In this document: piece by piece, positions 1 through 11,198 of the stretch | How positions within the stretch are numbered: position 1 is the first letter of the stretch | Layout: the number at the start of each line of letters is the position of its first letter | NCBI RefSeq assembly: GCF_040183065.1 | Contig: NC_091120.1 | Location: 195,623,772-195,687,771 of the forward strand | Source: Periplaneta americana | Lineage: Eukaryota; Arthropoda; Insecta; Blattodea; Blattidae | Direction: 5' to 3' | DNA length: 64,000 nucleotides | The notes under the pieces: model-generated | What the model saw: only the letters and a program-made list of their open reading frames with translations | Told to the model about the DNA's origin: nothing | The model's database searches: none | Translations under genes and position numbers: made by a program

Positions 1-205
1 AAGAAAGACAGAAAGAAAGGAATAAGTGAGCGAATGTAGTTATGAAGAAAGGAAAGAAGGAGTGAATGAATAAAGGAAAGAGTGAATTAATGAATTTAAT
101 TAATTACTTAACGAGTGAAGGAATTAATGAATGAAGGAATAAATAAATAACTAAATAAATAAAGCATTAAATAAATAAATAAAAATAAATAAAAATTACC
201 TTACT
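1..205. repeat. Low-complexity purine/AT tract (GAAA to AAAT)
   Basis: Degenerate GAAA/GAAT/AAAT tetranucleotide tract, purine-rich at first and grading into AAAT repeats. It runs off the left edge of the window, so its full length is unknown. Confidence 0.85.
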
Positions 206-584
206 CTCTCCAGCAGTATCCTTAACATTTGTGCCTTTTCAAGGCGTTGAATATTTACTTTATCAGAAATACTCAGACGTGAACGTGTTTGTGACATGAT
301 GCCTTACCGGTATGCAGGGGCTTGGATTCTCGTCACAACAGACCTCGTTGTACTGTTTTCTGCTTTGTTTAGACTTGAACACATTGTACTAAATCTACGG
401 AGCAGTGTACTGTTTACTTGAAATAATCACACTTGTATCATCTGAAAATAACATTACAAGGGATAAAATATTTATAGTTGAGACTAAGTTATTAATATAA
501 AATAGAAACAATGACACACTACAATTTATTTATGGAGAAGTCAATGTTTAATATTCCAAAATTCTGGGGGGAAATTTCTGTCAC
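206..584. other. Unassigned AT-rich sequence
   Basis: No ORF, repeat partner or splice-supported exon was seen here. Confidence 0.5.
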
Positions 585-1000
585 TATAGTCCCGTCGCTC
601 TAATTTCCGGCAGCCAATCGCATTGCAGGTCGGCTACATTTAAACATGTGCGTCTTGTGATTCGCTGAAGAAGACGTTATTCATTTCTCAAGGCTCGATA
701 AATGCTTAATATAATTGCCCGCCATTTTGGCTCTTTCGTTGGCGTTCGCAGAAAGCACACGAAGACGATATTTGCCGCTCAATTATTTGCTTAATTACAT
801 TGCGTTTGATTTATTATCATAGGAGCTACGACATGATAATGTTTAACGGTGTGGCAAATAGATTCCTCGTATGGTAGCTCGGCAACGAAAGAACAAAAAT
901 GGCGAACGATACTACCTACTTAGACTTTATATAGCCTTCACTTCCTAAAACGTAAGCAAAGAGGAGGAGTCACGCCGGGAATAACAGCGTCGCGACTATA
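585..1000. mobile_element. Non-autonomous TIR element, copy 1 (P-like termini)
   Basis: A 416-bp element bounded by imperfect terminal inverted repeats: left TATAGTCCCGTCGCT, right AGCGTCGCGACTATA. A second copy at 14930-15345 has the same ends and is similar throughout, which defines the borders. No coding capacity. The right end read inward (AGTCGCGACGCT) resembles the inner part of the THAP-containing element at 55674-56841 (AGTCGCGAAGCT), so a P-superfamily origin is suspected. No target-site duplication is clear. Confidence 0.75.
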
Positions 1001-1563
1001 ATTAATAAATTTATTTCTTACATTTTGTTTTCTGTTTGATAAGTAAGATGTATACAATCGTGTGTATTTGTTTTTTTCTTGTCTCCACTCTTTCAGAGCT
1101 TTCAGATCTCGTTTAGCTACATTCTGTAGAGTTCTTCAATTGTTTGTTTCTATGGGAACGTCTTTTTCCTCTTTTAAATGTGACAAATGAAGGTACTAAC
1201 AGCTCAGTAATCTTTACATTCATCAGCTAACGGTGTAGCTGGAAGGCGGGACAAAAAGACCTTGGTGTGTTCTAATTTCAAAACAAATCAACAGCTTATT
1301 TGTTGTAACGGAAAGCAAGGGACAAAAAACTGTAACACGTATCCTACACATCGATAAACCAGCCAGGTTAATAATAACACGTCATTGTTCTCGAGAAGCG
1401 AAAGCTAATGTAGCTTAAGCAGTAATAATGCAAAATCCATCAGTATTGAACTTAATCGAAGAAACGGGATTGGAAATAGGCTACTGTTATTGTAACTTGC
1501 TGAAAATCAGGAACTCTACAATGGATCTGTTTTACAATGTTTATAATTTTTATAAAATTTTTT
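1001..1563. other. Unassigned sequence between repeats
   Basis: No recognisable gene or repeat. Short open frames start here but show no domain and run into the SINE that follows. Confidence 0.45.
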
Positions 1564-1808
1564 GTGGGTTATTTACGACGTTTTATCAACTGCTATGGTT
1601 ATCTAGCGTTTGAATTATGTGAAGGTGATAATGCCGGCGAAATGAGTCCAAGGTCGAGCACCGAAAATTACTCACAATTTTTTCTTAATGGGTTGAGGGA
1701 AAACCCCGAAAAAAAACTTTGAACGGGCCACATATCCCAACTAGGATTTGAACCTGGATCCACTTGTTTCACAGTCAGGCATGCTAACCGATACTCCACA
1801 GCGGTGGA
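1564..1808 (-). mobile_element. tRNA-derived SINE, type-2 head, minus strand
   Basis: On the minus strand the tRNA-like head (TGGAGTATCGGTTAGCATG A-box region, B box GGTTCAAATCC at about 1745-1755) is followed by a body and a 3' tail. The tail is also found in the type-1 SINEs of this window (the CGCTA..TAACC..GTTGATA..CGTCGT..ATAACC pattern). The 16762-16950 copy shares the head and body. Together they show one SINE tail combined with two different tRNA heads. Confidence 0.75.
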
Positions 1809-1918
1809 CTTAAATTGTGAATATGTGTTTCACAACCGGAGTTTGTAAATTTGACTTTACAAAATTGATTGATTTCGATTTTAATATGTTACAAATTGAA
1901 CAAAAATATAAAAATATA

Positions 1919-3036
1919 CAGGAACATCATTTTATTTTTACTAACATTTTTAATATTAACCTGGCTATATCTTTGGATTAAAGGTCTAGAACCGGAAACA
2001 CCGCTTGCTCCCCCTTCCAAGACTGGAGTTCGATGATACTAGCGTAAAATACAAACAAATTACTTTACTAGGTATAGGAGGGAAGAAAAGTAGTTCATCC
2101 ATTTATGTAAACTAGGAAATATCGCGATTTTGAGTTTGATAATTTTCATTCGGTTTTTGTTTAATCAAGATACAGTACTGTATTAACACTTGCTGTTTTT
2201 ACTCACGAACTGAGCTATCTATTCGGACGTATTCATTATGCAGTGTATATTATACTGTTACAGCACATTAGCGTACAATATAGAGAATGAAGTTAAATTG
2301 AAAAATAATCATAATGCGGATATTTAAACACGTTTTTTTAAAATGATGGCCGTTCATTTCGATACAGGCTTCAGTTCTTTTGTGCATATTATCGCACTAT
2401 AGACTATTGTACCTAATTCCAATTACCAGTTTTGTCCTTCGTACGAGTAACTCATGTTGAAATAATTCTGTACCTACTCTAAAAAAGAGTACCTTACGTA
2501 CTGTAAATTCAATCTTCACTTCTGCCCGAACGGAAAAGATAAAATTACTCAGAAATGCTATCTACTGTCCGTTCAAGTGGTTTTGTCGCAGGGTCGTAGA
2601 AAGGGGGGAAATCACGTGACAGTTAATTACTTAACGAGGCCCTTTTATTTAAGTTATTTTAAACAGTTGTATAATATTACGTAGACGTCCAATTCCTAAC
2701 AGAAATTAATGTTTTCAGAAAAGAGCTAAGACAGCCCAGGTACTAGACTTTACAGAGGGGCGAACAGAAACAGGTGGGGGAAACCGGGATGCGACGTAGG
2801 CAAACGGACGACAGTACCTGTGCGAAAATATGATTCAATATTGAAAGCTCTTTCTTCACTGGAAAACGCGAACATATTTCTGAAACGTACTATACTCACT
2901 AACTCAGTACTGCATACGCGGCCTCGGTTCTGTATGGAGAACGGTTGGAAGTTTACTAGTAGTGGGGGTGGGAGTGAAGTACATTAAAAAACTAAGGTAC
3001 AATAAAAATTGAAGTAAAAATAAAACGATGTCCCTG
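1919..3036 (+). mobile_element. TE-X copy 1: 1.1-kb TA-flanked TIR element
   Basis: A 1118-bp non-coding element with terminal inverted repeats (left CAGGAACATCATTTTATTT; right end reads inward CAGGGACATCGTTTTATTT), each end abutting a TA. Two further full-length copies (12433-13519 inverted, 33039-34494) confirm both borders. The TA target suggests the Tc1/mariner (IS630) superfamily. The CAGGG start recalls hAT, but no 8-bp duplication exists in any copy. No transposase remains. The three copies are still easily aligned. Confidence 0.85.
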
Positions 3037-3267
3037 TATTATTAAAATGTTATCACAAAAAATCGCCAAAAATATGAAGAAGAGCCGCATGTTCATTCTT
3101 CATGATGACATTTGACAAGTCCTTTCGCTTAACCTAAATGTTACACATCGACTGCACTGAATCACAGATTTACCAAGCCAAAGCTATACAATTACATATT
3201 GATAATACAATAAATCCAGAACTAGGAAATTCTTTAACATTCATGTCCCTTTCAAAATTAATTAATT

Positions 3268-3570
<303 letters not shown>

Positions 3571-4337
3571 CCTTATATTCTGTTCTTGGTTTGATTCATT
3601 TTTATCAACAACAGTAATCTCACTAGAGGTTTTGATTTATCTAGAGAAAATCAAAACTCGAGTGGGATTTAATTGACTATTACACGATTAAAAGAAAGTA
3701 TATAAAGATTAGAAGAAGTAAAGTACTCTAATACAATAAAATAGATATTAATTGAGTTTCTAAAATTCTATTTCACTAACGTTACTTTCACCAAAAAAGT
3801 TAGAACGGAGCCGCCATTTTCAGTCGAATATCTATGCGGGAAACAAATGACAACCGTAAAGTTGTTTTATAATACCGTAAAGAATTTGCAGTTTGAAATG
3901 TTGGCAAACAAAGAAACAAATGCTAGGGAATTGATAATATTGTGCGATAACCAGCCGTAATTGGTTGAAAGACGTCCTTTAGTACCGTTTTATTGGTCAA
4001 AAGTAGTATGACGTAGTAAAAGTGTAATAGTCAACAGTAATCTCACTAGAGGTTTTGATTTATGTAGAGAAAATCGAAACTCGAGTGGAATTTAATTGAC
4101 TATTACACGATTAGATGAAAGTATATAAAGATCAGAAGAAATAGAGTAGTCCTACTCTAATACAATACAATATTAACTGGCTTACTAAAATTATATTTCA
4201 CTAATGTTAGCTTCACCAGAACGTTTGAACGGAGCCGCCATTTTCAGTCGAATATCTATGCGGGAAACAAATGACGATCGCAAAGCATGTTTTGTAATAC
4301 CGTAAAAAAATTTGTATGTAGAAATGTTGGCAAACAA

Positions 4338-4427
4338 AGAAACAAATGCTAGGAAAGTGATAAAAACAAACAAATGCTAGGGAAGTGATAAAATCAAACA
4401 AATGCTAGGGAAGTGATAAAAACAAAG
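4338..4427. repeat. 27-bp minisatellite inside the second dimer unit
   Basis: About 3.3 tandem copies of a 27-bp unit containing CAAATGCTAGGGAAGTGATA. The corresponding place in the first 423-bp unit has a single copy, so the expansion is local and recent. Confidence 0.8.
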
Positions 4428-4434
4428 AAATGTT

Positions 4435-4541
4435 TTTAAGTTGGTTATTTAACGATGCTATATCAACTACTAGGTTATTTAGCGTCGATGAGATTGGTGA
4501 TAGCGAGATGGTATTTGGCGAGATGAGGCCGACGATTCGCC
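4435..4541 (-). mobile_element. 5'-truncated SINE with 14-bp target-site duplication
   Basis: A 107-bp 3' fragment of the type-1 SINE on the minus strand, flanked by perfect AACAAAGAAATGTT copies (4421-4434, 4542-4555). The intact duplication and 5' truncation are typical of LINE-driven retroposition. Confidence 0.85.
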
Positions 4542-4616
4542 AACAAAGAAATGTTAGGGAAGTGATAAAATTGTAACGATAAACTGCCATGATTGGTTGA
4601 AGCATTTTCTTTCGTA

Positions 4617-5514
4617 GGGGAGACTGTTGTACCTTGAAACACTTTCCATATTTTTTTTTTTTTTTAATTTTGGGAAATGAAATTTTTTAAATGAAAAAAT
4701 GCTTGAAATAATTATTGAAGATTTCTTTGCAACTTCCTGTATGTATTTTCTTGTTTTACAGATATATTAAGGATGGAAATAATAAAATGAAGGGATATGT
4801 AATGTGTTCAAAGGTACAACAGGATCATGTACCTTGGAACATACCCTATTGTAAGTTGGAACACATGGAATATAGGGGGGAATATAGCTGTAAAAACTGA
4901 CAATTATATTTAAAATGTATTTTCAATCATAAACCAGAGCAGGCTTCTCTGATTGAGATTTTATTTCCTGGAGGAGCAGTAACTGCTCCAACAGCTTTCT
5001 TCAAGACATCCGAATCATTTGGGGACCTCTTTAATTCCAGAGTTTCTTCGTGACATGACCTTAAAATAAAAGAAAAACAAAAACCGATAGTATCGTATAA
5101 TTTGGAACATGTTCCATGGTACAAGATGTTTTGTGTTCAAAGGTACAAGAGGGTGCACGTTTAAACAGATATGGCTCCGAAAACTAGAGAGTCAAATAAA
5201 TCATGGAAATTAAAATATGTTATTACTCACCAGATGATACGGAACACACCGTACTTGAAAGATATTAACAAATGCAATCTGGTTTTGTGTTAGAAAACAC
5301 ACATCAATGAACGAAATGTTTACTTTTGGTACTAAAAAACTTATTTTGTCCACGGAACTCGCATTTTGCAATAAATCAAACTGAAACTACAACCAGATCT
5401 ACTTAGCGGTTTTATCTACAATCTACTTCATTTTGAGTCCTCTAGGTAGCAGCAAAAATTAAAAAACAAAAAATGTTCAAAGGTACACTATGCTAAAGGT
5501 ACAACAGTCTCCCC
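4617..5514 (-). mobile_element. TA-flanked TIR element, probably pogo/Tigger-like, decayed
   Basis: An 898-bp element with near-perfect terminal inverted repeats GGGGAGACTGTTGTACCTT and a TA on each side (4615-4616, 5515-5516). It interrupts the second 423-bp unit at a place where unit 1 is continuous. A short minus-strand frame at 4927-5124 contains VLKKAVGAV..GNKISIREAC, which resembles the N-terminal helix-turn-helix of pogo/jerky-type transposases. I infer the superfamily from that plus the TA target. The catalytic domain is absent. Confidence 0.65.
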
Positions 5515-5551
5515 TACTGTTTTATTGGTCAAAAGTCAAAGTGTAATAGTC

Positions 5552-6516
5552 TTAATAATTCCTGTTTTGTATTACAAAAAATAAAAAATAATATTTAATA
5601 AATTGTAAAAAATTAAATATTACAGTACTTTCCCGGTGGACTGTGAAATTTGTCTGTGAAATAAACTTTCAAGTGAAATCATTAGCTACTGGAATATAAC
5701 TATTTAAATTTTGTACCTTTTTTTGGCCCACTGTTTATATAGGTATAAACTGTAGGTGATGGCTTAGGGCTGAATTAGTTTTTATTTTTTTCTGTTCTTT
5801 TAAACCCTGCATCGATGGTTATATTTACGAACAAATTATGGCGAAGAAAATCATGTACTGTGGAAGTTTCTTTCTGACATATCCATCCATCCTTACGGTC
5901 CCACTTCATACGAACTCTAAAGTGCTTCTACAGCTTGTCGGTCGATTTAAACCTCCTTACATTTATACCGAGGACTGTAGCTTGCATACAGATAGACTCC
6001 GCCCTCGTGGTCTGATTTCCATGCAGCGGATACTGCAGATATGCTGGTGATACAGAAACAGACCAGCTTGACTCTGCGGAGTGGGGGTTCCTGTTAATTG
6101 GACAAGGTCGCCAGAACTGCCGGTCGTAGAATCCGTCCCAAACAGTGAAATGCAACGGCAGAAATTAATCCATATTCACTAAACACCTACGCTAAACAAA
6201 AAAGTGACAGGGAATTCGAGGGAATCCAGTTATCCGAGTTATTGCGAATAACGACTACACAGAAATAAGGGAAACAGATTTAAAATAAATTAATACAATT
6301 TGCTGTAAGATTTAAGCATGTCTAATGAACTGAATTAAACAAGTTATCATTAACAATTAATAGACTATGAATAAGCATGTGACTCTTTCGCCTCTATTTC
6401 TGTGACTATTTTATTAGGATTTCAGTGAATATTTTGTGGAATTTTGAAGGTTTGGGTTAATATTTCGTGAAAATATCATTAAGATATGGCATACAATAGT
6501 ACATTATGCAACGACC
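5552..6516. other. Unassigned sequence
   Basis: No recognisable element or exon. The stretch 5830-6170 has more balanced base composition than its surroundings and could be unique sequence, but the small frames in it show no domain. Confidence 0.4.
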
Positions 6517-6610
6517 CTATAATGGTAGTAATTAAGACGCGAGTATGTTTATGAAACGAGCGCAAGCTCGTTTCATAATTTTCATACAACCGTCTTAATT
6601 AACATTATAG
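6517..6610. repeat. 94-bp palindrome
   Basis: Outer arms CTATAATG/CATTATAG, middle arms around TAATTAAGACG/CGTCTTAATTA, and a perfect inner stem GAAACGAGC-GCAA-GCTCGTTTC. The whole segment can fold into one long imperfect hairpin. No second copy is seen in the window. Confidence 0.8.
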
Positions 6611-7169
6611 GCAGGTTTCATACGACTTTTTATCCTCGACCATATTTCTAACTTGAAATTATTCATAAGTATTCATGTTATTCTCATCTGACTGGGGAGC
6701 GGAACTGACCTTGTGCAATATCTCGTAAATTGTGAGATGTGCGCAGACGCGAAAGTATTGATTTTTTTCCGAGAAACAAATGTCATTGACCTTGATATAA
6801 TCTAGAGAGTAAAATAAACATTAATCTTGATATAACCTTGAAATTGATTTAGACATTGAAAAACGAGATGACAAATTGAATTTATTTGAATATTATTTAC
6901 AATTAACGCTAATTATTATAGTAACAGAACATAAACTTATGCGACAGTATTGGATTTCCAGCCTTCGTGACGTTTCGCTAGTCGTCTTTCGATTGCATAT
7001 CCGAGAATAATCGATACTTGCGCTTTCATATTGCTACAGTGGTGTTTTATGATTGATGGAACACCTGAACTTTAATGAATAGGTGTACTTTAATGAGGTC
7101 CATTAAAGGGCTGCTACCAGGTGTATAATTACTACATTTCGGCATGGTCGAGCATAAAATTAGTATTAC
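6611..7169. other. Unassigned sequence
   Basis: No gene, repeat partner or tandem structure recognised. Confidence 0.4.
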
Positions 7170-7595
7170 GTACCAACAGCAGCGACAAAAAAAACCGGAC
7201 CGACCCTTGTAGCTGATTTCAGAGCCTTGTTCACTCCAGAGTACGATAGACTGTTAACTAAGATTTTCGTGGTTCGAATCCTGATTGGAAGGAAACTATT
7301 TTTTGTTTCTTATTCAAATTTATTCCCAAAACTTTTCGATTGCAGCGATATTTTACTACTTAATTAACTTATTATTCCCAGAACATGAATTTTACCAGCA
7401 ATCGAAAAGTATTGGGAGTAAATATGAATAAGGAAAAAAAAAAAAAAAAAAAAAAAAAAGAAAGAAAAAGTTTCCTTTCCAGGCAGGATTCGAACCACGA
7501 AAGTCTTAGTTACCAATCTATCGTGCTCTGGAATGAACAAGGCTCTGAAATCAGCTACAAGGGTCACTTCGGTTTTTTCTTTGCCACTACTGTAC
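7170..7595. repeat. Palindromic pair of tRNA-related units (tail-to-tail)
   Basis: Two arms of about 190-200 bp in inverted orientation (7170-7360 and 7388-7595). Each carries a TAGCTGA..CAGAGC A-box-like segment and a B box GGTTCGAATCC (plus at 7271-7281; minus at 7486-7496). The arms converge, with tails toward the centre, and the right arm has a long A/T tract (7433-7459). No target-site duplication is obvious. The design parallels the foldback tRNA-like loci at 17.8 and 52.2 kb, but the head sequence and orientation differ. Confidence 0.7.
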
Positions 7596-7699
7596 AACAA
7601 CATGTACAAATCCAGTTATTAATTTTAATTCTTACAGATTTCCTGATACTTTCAATATTATGAAAACAAATAATTTTTAAATGGGCCTATTTTCAATCA

Positions 7700-8287
7700 C
7701 AGATTAACACCAATTTACACATATTTAAAAAACTCATTTCTGTCTGACGCTTTTCCAATTTACTGCGGGCCAAAGCAAGGAGATGCACCATCACCTTTAC
7801 TTCTTAACTTTGCACTAGTCTAGAATATGCCATTAGGAAAGTCCAGGATAACAGAGGAGGTTTGGAATTGAACGGGTTACATCAGCTGCTTGTCTATGCG
7901 GATGACGTGAATATGTTAGGAGAAAATCCACAAACTATTAGGGAAAACACAGGAATTTTACTTGAAGCAAGTAAAGAGATAGGTTTGGAAGAAAATCCCG
8001 AAAAGACTAAGTATATGATTACGTCTCGTGACCTGAACATAGTACGAAATGGAATTATAAAAATTGGAGATTTATCTTTTGAGAAGGAGGGGAAATTCAA
8101 ATATCTTGAAGCAACAGTAACAAATATAAATGACACTCGGGAGGAAATTAAACGCAGATTAAATATGGGAAATGCCTGTTATTATTCGGTTGAGAAGCTT
8201 TTGTCATCCAGTCTGCTCTTAAAAAAACCTGAAAGTTAGAATTTATAAAACAGTTATATTACCGGTTGTTCTGTATGGTTTTGAAGT
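7700..8287 (+). pseudogene. LINE-A reverse transcriptase fragment (copy a)
   Basis: Non-LTR retrotransposon relic. It begins in the RT with AFPIYCGPKQGDAPSPLL, has a stop and frameshift near 7825, then stays open over the catalytic block ([16 protein letters not shown]) into [14 protein letters not shown] (7862-8239). Cys/Trp-rich sequence downstream is lost: the copy ends abruptly at about 8287, where a SINE begins. The family appears to be of the endonuclease-RT (RTE-like, 'craniofacial development protein 2-like') type, judged from the motifs. Non-functional. Confidence 0.85.
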
Positions 8288-8288
8288 C

Positions 8289-8547
8289 GCCGGCGTAGCT
8301 CAGTCAGCTGAGGAATTTTCCTGCCGATCCGGAGTTGTGCTCTGGAGTAGGTTCGATTCCCGCTTGAACTGATTACCTGGTAGGGTTTTTTCCGAGGTTT
8401 TCCCAAACCGTAAGGGGAATGTCAGGTAATCTATCGCGAATCCTCGGCCTCATCTCGCCAAATACTATCTCGCCATAACCAATCCCATCTACGCTAAATA
8501 ACCCAGTAGTTGATACAGCGTCGTTAAATAACCAACTAAATAAAAAA
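8289..8547 (+). mobile_element. tRNA-derived SINE, type-1 head, full length
   Basis: The head has A box TAGCTCAGTCAGCTGAGG and B box GGTTCGATTCC (8350-8360). The body has GATTACCTGG, TTTTCCGAGGTTTTCCC and CCTCGGCCTCATCTCGCC, and the 3' tail ends GTCGTTAAATAACCAAC plus A-rich sequence. This is the best-preserved copy in the window. The internal Pol III promoter is visible; transcription is not shown. Confidence 0.88.
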
Positions 8548-9089
8548 TGTGAACAAAAGTGCCTATATTGTCGTTAACAGAACAATTCTGTAATAAAATT
8601 ATAACAATAATTATACAATTTTGACATTATAGCCAGTACGAATGATGTTTACTTGTTTTGTCTCAAAGCAAACATTTCCCAAACCTGAGAGAACCAGGGC
8701 ATTCGCACAAGGTTACTCAGTTCTGCATGCAACTAGCTGCAACCTCCTTCATGTATCGAATTGCCTAACCCTCGTGAGTCAACGGCTGATTCAGCTTTCA
8801 AATGTTCCCAGGTTTGATTACTGATCTATCAAGTGTAACTAGAGATACCAGTTGAATCAAGAACGGAGTACGAATAGAAAAATTCTGGGGTTAGTAACAC
8901 CAAGGCCTACGTCGTAAAGAAACATACGTTGTTATGAAGAATAACGTTTGTCAAGTTTACTGATTTATATCAGGGATGCCATGGTTACAAGTTATTGAGG
9001 ATGTTATGGGGTCAAAAAGCTTACCATAATGATATTTAAAACGAAAATGTACTTTTTTTTCTTAATTTCTCCAAGAATCAAAACTACAG
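8548..9089. other. Unassigned sequence
   Basis: No gene or repeat recognised before the satellite begins. Confidence 0.4.
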
Positions 9090-11198
9090 AAGATTGGAGA
9101 AGAAAATATTATATGTTTACTTATTTATTTCAAGACAAAGCCTTGTAAAACATGGTGTAAAGTAGCCGAATTTCTTACTAAAATAATGTTTATAAGTAAG
9201 TCGTCCAATATTGCCCTAGATCCAAGTCAAAAGACTACACTGTGAGTTTATTTATGTATTTCAAGACGTACCATATTCATAAAATGTGATATTATGTAGC
9301 CAAAACCTTTATCAAAATTATTATATACGTAAGTATAAAGCGCCCCGTTTTTCCTTAGATTCAAGTCAAAATATAATTTAGCCTATTAGGCCTATGTCTT
9401 TAAATACTGCAAGAGAATATATTACGACTTAGAAGTCGTATTTGTTTATAAAATTTGATTTTATGTAACCAAAATTTTTATCAAAATTAGCATATATATG
9501 ATATGATATATGATGTCAACATTTACATCCATGTAACGTGGATCTCACAATTTGTATGCGATGCTACAATTACATTCATTACAGATATACCTTTTGTACA
9601 AGCTCTTATAATTTAACTTTCGACCCCATTTAGATCATTCAAAATTGACACTTTTACGACTCTTCTTGATTTTCAGTACACTTATATCGAACACACACTG
9701 TTTCTACTAATACTTGTTACTAAAACGTACTATACCATTGTCCAATATGTTCGTTATTATGTCTGTTTCTTGTGTACATTTCATTTTCAGATCTCACTAA
9801 TTTTCTACATATTATACTTCACTATCCTAGCTAGCCTCCTCCACCATACTCCTTACCTACTTTCCTTACCTCTATCGTTTTATCTAACTTCCTAAAATTA
9901 GCATATATTATACGTACAAAGCGCCCAGTTTTTGCCTAGATCCAAGTCAAAAGATAGTTATATCTTCAAATACTGGAGAAGAAAATATTACAAGTTTATT
10001 GATGTATTTGAAGACTTACTTGTTTATGAAAAATGAATTTATGTAGTTAAAACCTTTATCAAAATTAGCATATACGTATAAAGCGTCCAGTATTTTGCCT
10101 AGATCAAAGTCAAAAGATAGTTATGTCTTCACATACTGGAGAAGAAAATATTACAAGTTTACTGATGTATTTGAAGACGTACTTGTTTATGAAAAATGAA
10201 TTTATGTAGCTAAAACCTTTATCAAAATTAGCATATACGTATAAAGCGTCCAGTATTTTGCCTAGATCCAAGTCAAAAGATAGTTATGTCTTCACATACT
10301 GGAGAAGAAAATATTACAAGTTTTCTGATGTATTTGAAGACTATTTGTCTATAAAATGTGATTTTATGTAACTAAAATCTTTATCAAAATTAGCTATGTG
10401 TATAGAGCGCTTAGTTCTTGCCTAGATCCAAGTCGAAAGATAATTATGTTTTCACATACTGGAGAAGAAAATATTACAAGAGTTTTCTGGTGTATTTTAA
10501 GACGTATTTGTTTATAAAATGTGAATTTATCTAGCTAAAATCATTATAAAAATTGACTTATACGTATAAAGCGACTAGTTTTTGCCTAGATCCATATCAA
10601 AAGATAGTTATGTCTTCTAATACTGGAGAAGAAAATATTACGAGTTTTCTGATGTATTTGACGATGTACTTGTTTATAAAATATGATTTTATGTAACTAA
10701 AACCTTTATCAAAATTAGCATATGTGTATAGAGCGCTTAGTTCTTGCCTAGATTCAAGTCGAAAGATAATTATGTCTTCACATACTGGAGAAGAAAATAT
10801 TACGAGTTTTCTGGTTATTTTAAGGCGTATTTGTTTATAAAATGTAAATTTACATATCTAGCTAAAATCTTTATCAACATTAACTATGTGTATAGAGCGC
10901 TTAATTCTTGCCTAGATCCAAGTCGAAAGATAATTATATTTTCACATACTGGAGAAGAAAATATTACAAGTTTTCTGATGTATTTGAAGACGTATTTGTT
11001 TATAAAATTTGATTTTATGTAGCCAGAATCTTTATCAAAATTAGCATATATGTATAAAGCGCCCAGTTTTTGCCTAGATCCAAGTCAAAAAATAATTTAT
11101 TATGTCTTCAAACACTGGAGAAGAAAATATTACGAGTTTGCTGATGTATATTGAAGACGTACCTATTTGTTTATAAAATACATGATTTTATTAAGCCA
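9090..11198. repeat. Satellite array, period about 162 bp
   Basis: Head-to-tail units each containing GGAGAAGAAAATATTA (near 9096, 9410 divergent, 9975, 10136, 10299, 10461, 10625, 10787, 10949, 11115), CCTAGATCCAAGTC and TTATCAAAATTAGCATATA. Internal units are most alike and edge units are diverged. Interrupted at 9498-9893 and again after 11198, with a further unit resuming at about 12236. No coding potential. Confidence 0.92.
9498..9893 (-). mobile_element. 396-bp insertion with 15-bp target-site duplication inside the satellite
   Basis: The segment is unlike the satellite and is bounded by perfect AAAATTAGCATATAT copies (9483-9497 and 9894-9908). An ATATGAT-type repeat lies at the low-coordinate end, as expected for the 3' tail of a retroposon on the minus strand. 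I do not recognise the family. Caution: the 15-mer is part of every satellite unit, so unequal exchange could mimic a duplication. Confidence 0.65.

Larger units (their letters stand above)
3609..5551. repeat. Tandem dimer of a 423-bp repeat, second unit disrupted by insertions
   Basis: Unit 1 (about 3609-4031) is repeated directly from 4032. Both share the start AACAGTAATCTCACTAGAGG and the end GTGTAATAGTC (about 4021-4031 and 5541-5551). The join forms a palindrome of about 85 bp (4022-4107), because the start of each unit is the near-reverse of GACTATTACAC plus flank. Unit 2 has gained a 27-bp minisatellite, a truncated SINE and a pogo-like element, so the duplication predates those insertions. 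No coding content. Confidence 0.75.

Noticed and set aside
4022..4107. Palindrome as an independent hairpin RNA or MITE
   Set aside because: It is explained as the junction of the two 423-bp repeat units with inverted terminal sequence.
9090..11198. CRISPR-like or regularly spaced repeat array
   Set aside because: The whole period is repeated, with no unique spacers; this is a eukaryotic satellite. The same holds for the arrays at 19.9-21.8 and 57.9-59.5 kb.
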